Of a stretch of 17,468 bases of DNA, positions 15,108 through 17,468 are shown one piece after another; positions within the stretch are counted from its first letter, which is position 1; each line of letters begins with the position of its first letter. The notes beneath the pieces were generated by a model. The model searched no databases. It was given only the letters and a program-made list of their open reading frames with translations, and had not been told where the DNA came from. Both the position numbers and the translations under genes were made by a program. The DNA is taken from NCBI GenBank assembly GCA_027698105.1, contig JAQERH010000046.1, positions 1-17,468 of the forward strand, written 5' to 3'. The stretch comes from Lachnospiraceae bacterium AM93-12TA. GTDB lineage: Bacteria; Bacillota; Clostridia; Lachnospirales; Lachnospiraceae.

Positions 15108-15482
15108 CTATAACTGAATTTTGTACTCCTCGGAACCTGCGCCGTTTACTGCATAGTAGGCTGCATTCTCCTCTGGTTTTACATATACGCTGATTGTCTC
15201 AATCTCGCTCTCCTGATGGCCTGCTGCCACAAAGGCTTTCTTAGCCTCCTCAACCAGACTGTCAGCGGAAATTTCCTTGCCCAGATACTGAACAAATAAC
15301 TGCGCCTTGACCTCTTTCTTAGCTGCTGCCTTTCTGGAAGTGCTTCTCTTAGCCGCCGGCTTTTTCGCCTCTGTCTTCGCAGTCTCTGTTTTCTCTGCTG
15401 AAGTCTCTGCTGCAGATACTGCCTGCTCCTTTACTTCCTTTGCCGCTGTCTTAGCTGCTGTTCTCTTTCTTGGTGCTGCCAT
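15108..15482 (-). CDS. DUF6465-like protein with Lys/Ala-rich tail
   Basis: This 124-residue protein has two parts. Residues 1-60 are an Ala/Lys-rich, low-complexity, basic tail (AAPRKRTAAKTAAKE, KKPAAKRSTSRKAAAKK) resembling histone H1. Residues 61-124 are a compact domain, LFVQYLGKEISADSLVEEAKKAF through EEYKIQL, which matches my recollection of the DUF6465 family of Lachnospiraceae. The function is unknown. The ATG at 15482 has AGGAGG 9 bases upstream; a longer in-frame start at 15548 would add 22 residues with no ribosome binding site and would lie around the transcription start. It is driven by a perfect consensus sigma-A promoter, suggesting high expression. The tail could bind DNA or RNA by analogy only. 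Confidence 0.75.
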   Translation of the reverse strand: MAAPRKRTAAKTAAKEVKEQAVSAAETSAEKTETAKTEAKKPAAKRSTSRKAAAKKEVKAQLFVQYLGKEISADSLVEEAKKAFVAAGHQESEIETISVYVKPEENAAYYAVNGAGSEEYKIQL

Positions 15483-15557
15483 TGGTTCATTCCTCCTGAT
15501 AAGCTTTTTTATATGAATCCCCTTATGAAAAATCCCATGATGTCGCAATTCTTAGGA

Positions 15558-15586
15558 ATTATAAGCCCATTTTTTCGATTTGTCAA
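15558..15586 (-). promoter_or_regulatory. Perfect consensus promoter of the DUF6465-like gene
   Basis: On the minus strand, TTGACA (15581-15586) and TATAAT (15558-15563) are separated by exactly 17 bases, a full match to the sigma-A consensus. The predicted leader is about 69 bases. The stretch 15587-15668 upstream shows no convincing terminator for the preceding gene. Confidence 0.85.
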
Positions 15587-15668
15587 CCAAGGCGGCGCAG
15601 GATAGAACATATGTCCTCTGTTCAGAACGAGGTGTAATGCTGACAGCAGAAAAAATTTTTCTTTATAT

Positions 15669-17324
15669 TTAGTTGTTAGTTCCCCACCGGAAGTCAGGCA
15701 CGACATCGCTCCATTTATTAATTCCAATGACAGCTTTCAGATACTCCGTCTCCTTCAATGCCTTTCTCGAATCAATCACCTGGAAAATCGGATAGATTCT
15801 CTTTCTGTCAAATCCGGTAATCACCCCGGAACCTGGCCTGGAAGTCCACAGTCCAAACGCCATGCTCAGAGACGCCTCATGGGGATTGTCTACCTGGCGG
15901 CTCAGAATAAAGGAATCAATGTAAGGATTGCTGTCTACCAGAAAATACGCGTAGGCAAAGGCAGCCGCCTGCTCCTTCTCTACATTTCCCCTGCTGGGGC
16001 TCTTCGAGGTAAAACCCTGCTCTGACAGGATAATATGGCGCACCTGGCCCTCTCTGTTTAACAGCTCCGGCCTCTGGAAGTAATCGGTCAGCACATGAAG
16101 ATTCTTAAAGTTTACTACCCTGGAATCTGCACTGTCTGTTACCTTTTCGTTTTCCAGCCAGAATTCCGGCTCCTGCAGATTTACAGGATAGGGATGATAG
16201 GCCAGGTTCCAGTCAATCTGCCCGCCCTTCTTAATCTGATTGCTAAAGCAGTCGATTAAATCTCTGGCGCCGTAGCTGAGAGTTTTATTTTCCTGTACCC
16301 AGTTGTAATCTGTAGAAAAATATACTCTGGCATTTGCATTCTCGCTGCGGATAGAGGCGTACATGACGCGGAACATTCTCTCGTACACAGCCACATACTG
16401 CTCTAATGGCATCGGGCCTGTGTAGTTCCATATCTCCTGGTTATTAATCTCATTTCCAATAATCCAGTTTAATACCTGTCCATGGTCAGGATCACTGCCA
16501 TTATAACGCTCTGCCAGAAAGGACATCACTGCACGGCAGGTCTCAAAGCCTTCCGGGGTAGATGTATTAAACATATAATACTGGGAGGTTCCCGTCTCCC
16601 TTACTCCAGGATAGAGAAGCTCCGGATGCGCGTGATTCCACCCATTTAAAATGATTCCTGTGACAATAATTCCCTTGTTGGAAAACAGACGGATGGTTTT
16701 GTCGTATTCCTCTACCCGCCGTTTATTAAAGCGATACGTTTTTCCGTTATAATTGTAGGTCAATGCTCCGTTCGGTTCCAGGAACTCTCTGACCGAAATA
16801 TTGACTGCCGTGTGCTTCACTCCCAGGGACATCGCATCATCCAGCATAGACAATTCAATGTTCAGCCCTTTTTTTGTGCCAACCTCTGGAAACGGTTTCT
16901 GATAATCAGAAACAGCTTCCGGATTAGTTACATAAGCTTCGTTGCTGATCGGCTCATATCTTCCTCCCCGGTTCACTGCCACCACGTATCTGGCAAACAG
17001 CGGATCCTCATTCTGGCGCTTGTCAAAGGGCAGCGTAAAGGATAAAGGTTCCGTCTTGCTTACAGAAGCCATGTAATCTGTCCTGCCCTCCAGGGAGGTC
17101 TCGTAAGGCATCAGGTCAAACAGATAGTAGTTTCCGTCATCTGCTGCCCCTCCCTGGGATGCCCCGCCTTCTGTACTGGACACAGAGCCTGTAATTTTAA
17201 TCTGGTTTCCATCCACAACACAGGATGAAAGGTCTGCTGAATCTCCTGCAAATACGGTCCCTGCAAACAGGCAGGCAAACACCGCTGTCAAAGCCGCCGC
17301 CTTCATCCACTTTAAATGTCTCAT
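15669..17324 (-). CDS. Secreted DUF5722-like, glycoside-hydrolase-type protein
   Basis: The 551 residues begin with a signal peptide (basic MRHLKWMK, hydrophobic 9-22, likely cleavage after TVFA at 26). A beta-rich N-terminal region (about 30-135) is followed by a domain resembling a clan-A TIM barrel. WIIGNEINN (287-295) has the Asn-Glu pair typical of the acid/base at the end of strand 4 (Glu292). IILSEQGFTS (431-440) offers a Glu at the strand-7 nucleophile position (Glu435), and YHPYP (376-380) is a usual barrel element. This fits the family I recall as DUF5722. No LPXTG or membrane anchor is seen, so it is probably released or loosely wall-associated. The substrate is unknown. The ATG has AGGAGG 6-7 bases upstream. 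Confidence 0.78.
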   Translation of the reverse strand: MRHLKWMKAAALTAVFACLFAGTVFAGDSADLSSCVVDGNQIKITGSVSSTEGGASQGGAADDGNYYLFDLMPYETSLEGRTDYMASVSKTEPLSFTLPFDKRQNEDPLFARYVVAVNRGGRYEPISNEAYVTNPEAVSDYQKPFPEVGTKKGLNIELSMLDDAMSLGVKHTAVNISVREFLEPNGALTYNYNGKTYRFNKRRVEEYDKTIRLFSNKGIIVTGIILNGWNHAHPELLYPGVRETGTSQYYMFNTSTPEGFETCRAVMSFLAERYNGSDPDHGQVLNWIIGNEINNQEIWNYTGPMPLEQYVAVYERMFRVMYASIRSENANARVYFSTDYNWVQENKTLSYGARDLIDCFSNQIKKGGQIDWNLAYHPYPVNLQEPEFWLENEKVTDSADSRVVNFKNLHVLTDYFQRPELLNREGQVRHIILSEQGFTSKSPSRGNVEKEQAAAFAYAYFLVDSNPYIDSFILSRQVDNPHEASLSMAFGLWTSRPGSGVITGFDRKRIYPIFQVIDSRKALKETEYLKAVIGINKWSDVVPDFRWGTNN

Positions 17325-17371
17325 TTCATCCTCCTGTCTCTCACCTCAGCTGTATAGACTGTCACTTTTCC

Positions 17372-17405
17372 ATTCTGTGGCAGAAACATCCTTTTCCCAC
17401 AGAAT
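17372..17405. repeat. 9-bp inverted repeat upstream of the DUF5722-like gene
   Basis: ATTCTGTGG (17372-17380) and CCACAGAAT (17397-17405) are perfect inverted copies 16 bases apart. They lie 48-81 bases upstream of the start codon, just upstream of a possible -10 (TATACA on the minus strand, 17352-17357). No T run follows on either strand, so it is not an ordinary terminator. An operator for a dimeric regulator is possible. Confidence 0.6.
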
Positions 17406-17412
17406 GAACTGA

Positions 17413-17468
17413 TTTAAGTCAAGACCACCGGCTTAGCCGGTGGCTTGCTCTGCCCCTATAAGGGGCTG
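17413..17468. mobile_element. Probable end of an IS200/IS605-family element, continuing beyond the window
   Basis: TTTAA (17413-17417), the target preferred by IS605-type elements, is followed by GTCAAGA and an 8-bp hairpin with a 3-base loop (17425-17432 with 17436-17443). A second 6-bp hairpin follows (GCCCCT-ATA-AGGGGC, 17452-17466). Short imperfect palindromes just inside the tips, without terminal inverted repeats, are the hallmark of this family. No transposase is visible because the window ends here. A free-standing palindromic repeat or the end of a TnpB-only element with its guide RNA are alternatives. Confidence 0.55.

Noticed and set aside
1..17468. Defence system, CRISPR array, toxin-antitoxin pair, prophage or biosynthetic cluster
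   Set aside because: No nuclease, helicase, reverse transcriptase, regularly spaced repeats or phage genes are seen. The HD-domain and coiled-coil genes alone are not enough to propose one.

Overview
The window reads as chromosomal DNA of a Gram-positive Clostridia, most likely a Lachnospiraceae. The reasons are strong AGGAGG-type ribosome binding sites, sigma-A-like promoters, TTG starts, no encoded tRNA CCA ends, a cysS-mrnC-rlmB cluster, and lineage-typical families (a DUF6465-like protein, a DUF5722-like secreted protein, and an SseB-like protein with a lysine-rich tail). This placement is inference; no rRNA is present.

Left part (1-4468): a minus-strand operon of five genes runs from a promoter near 4344 to a strong terminator at 54-106. 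It encodes a diacylglycerol-kinase-like protein with altered catalytic motifs, IspF (isoprenoid synthesis) with an unusual Cys-rich tail, CysS, Mini-RNase III and the 23S rRNA methyltransferase RlmB. Divergently, a consensus promoter drives tRNA-Val(UAC) and tRNA-Met(CAU) and ends in a terminator.

Centre (4630-7900): a membrane-anchored degenerate-GGDEF/EAL protein (predicted c-di-GMP phosphodiesterase) and an 80-residue coiled-coil protein lie on the minus strand between two identical tRNA-Met genes. A PAP2-type membrane phosphatase follows on the plus strand.

Right-centre (7882-14324): a minus-strand group holds a D-Ala-D-Ala carboxypeptidase, an HD-domain hydrolase and a family 2 glycosyltransferase. 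A plus-strand RluA-type pseudouridine synthase follows, whose promoter predicts an almost leaderless mRNA. Next come an SseB-like protein with a histone-H1-like N-terminus and an RsmF-like rRNA m5C methyltransferase, both on the minus strand.

Right end (14433-17468): an unrecognised multi-pass membrane protein, a small DUF6465-like protein behind a perfect consensus promoter, and a secreted glycosidase-like DUF5722-type protein. The last 50 bases carry a TTTAA target followed by two hairpins, resembling the subterminal end of an IS200/IS605-family element that continues outside the window.

Most of the window is housekeeping: translation and RNA modification, cell envelope, and c-di-GMP turnover. 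I see no defence system, CRISPR array, prophage or biosynthetic cluster. The most unusual items are the IspF tail, the degenerate lipid kinase, the two unrelated proteins with Lys/Ala-rich histone-like tails, the predicted leaderless gene and the possible insertion-element end.
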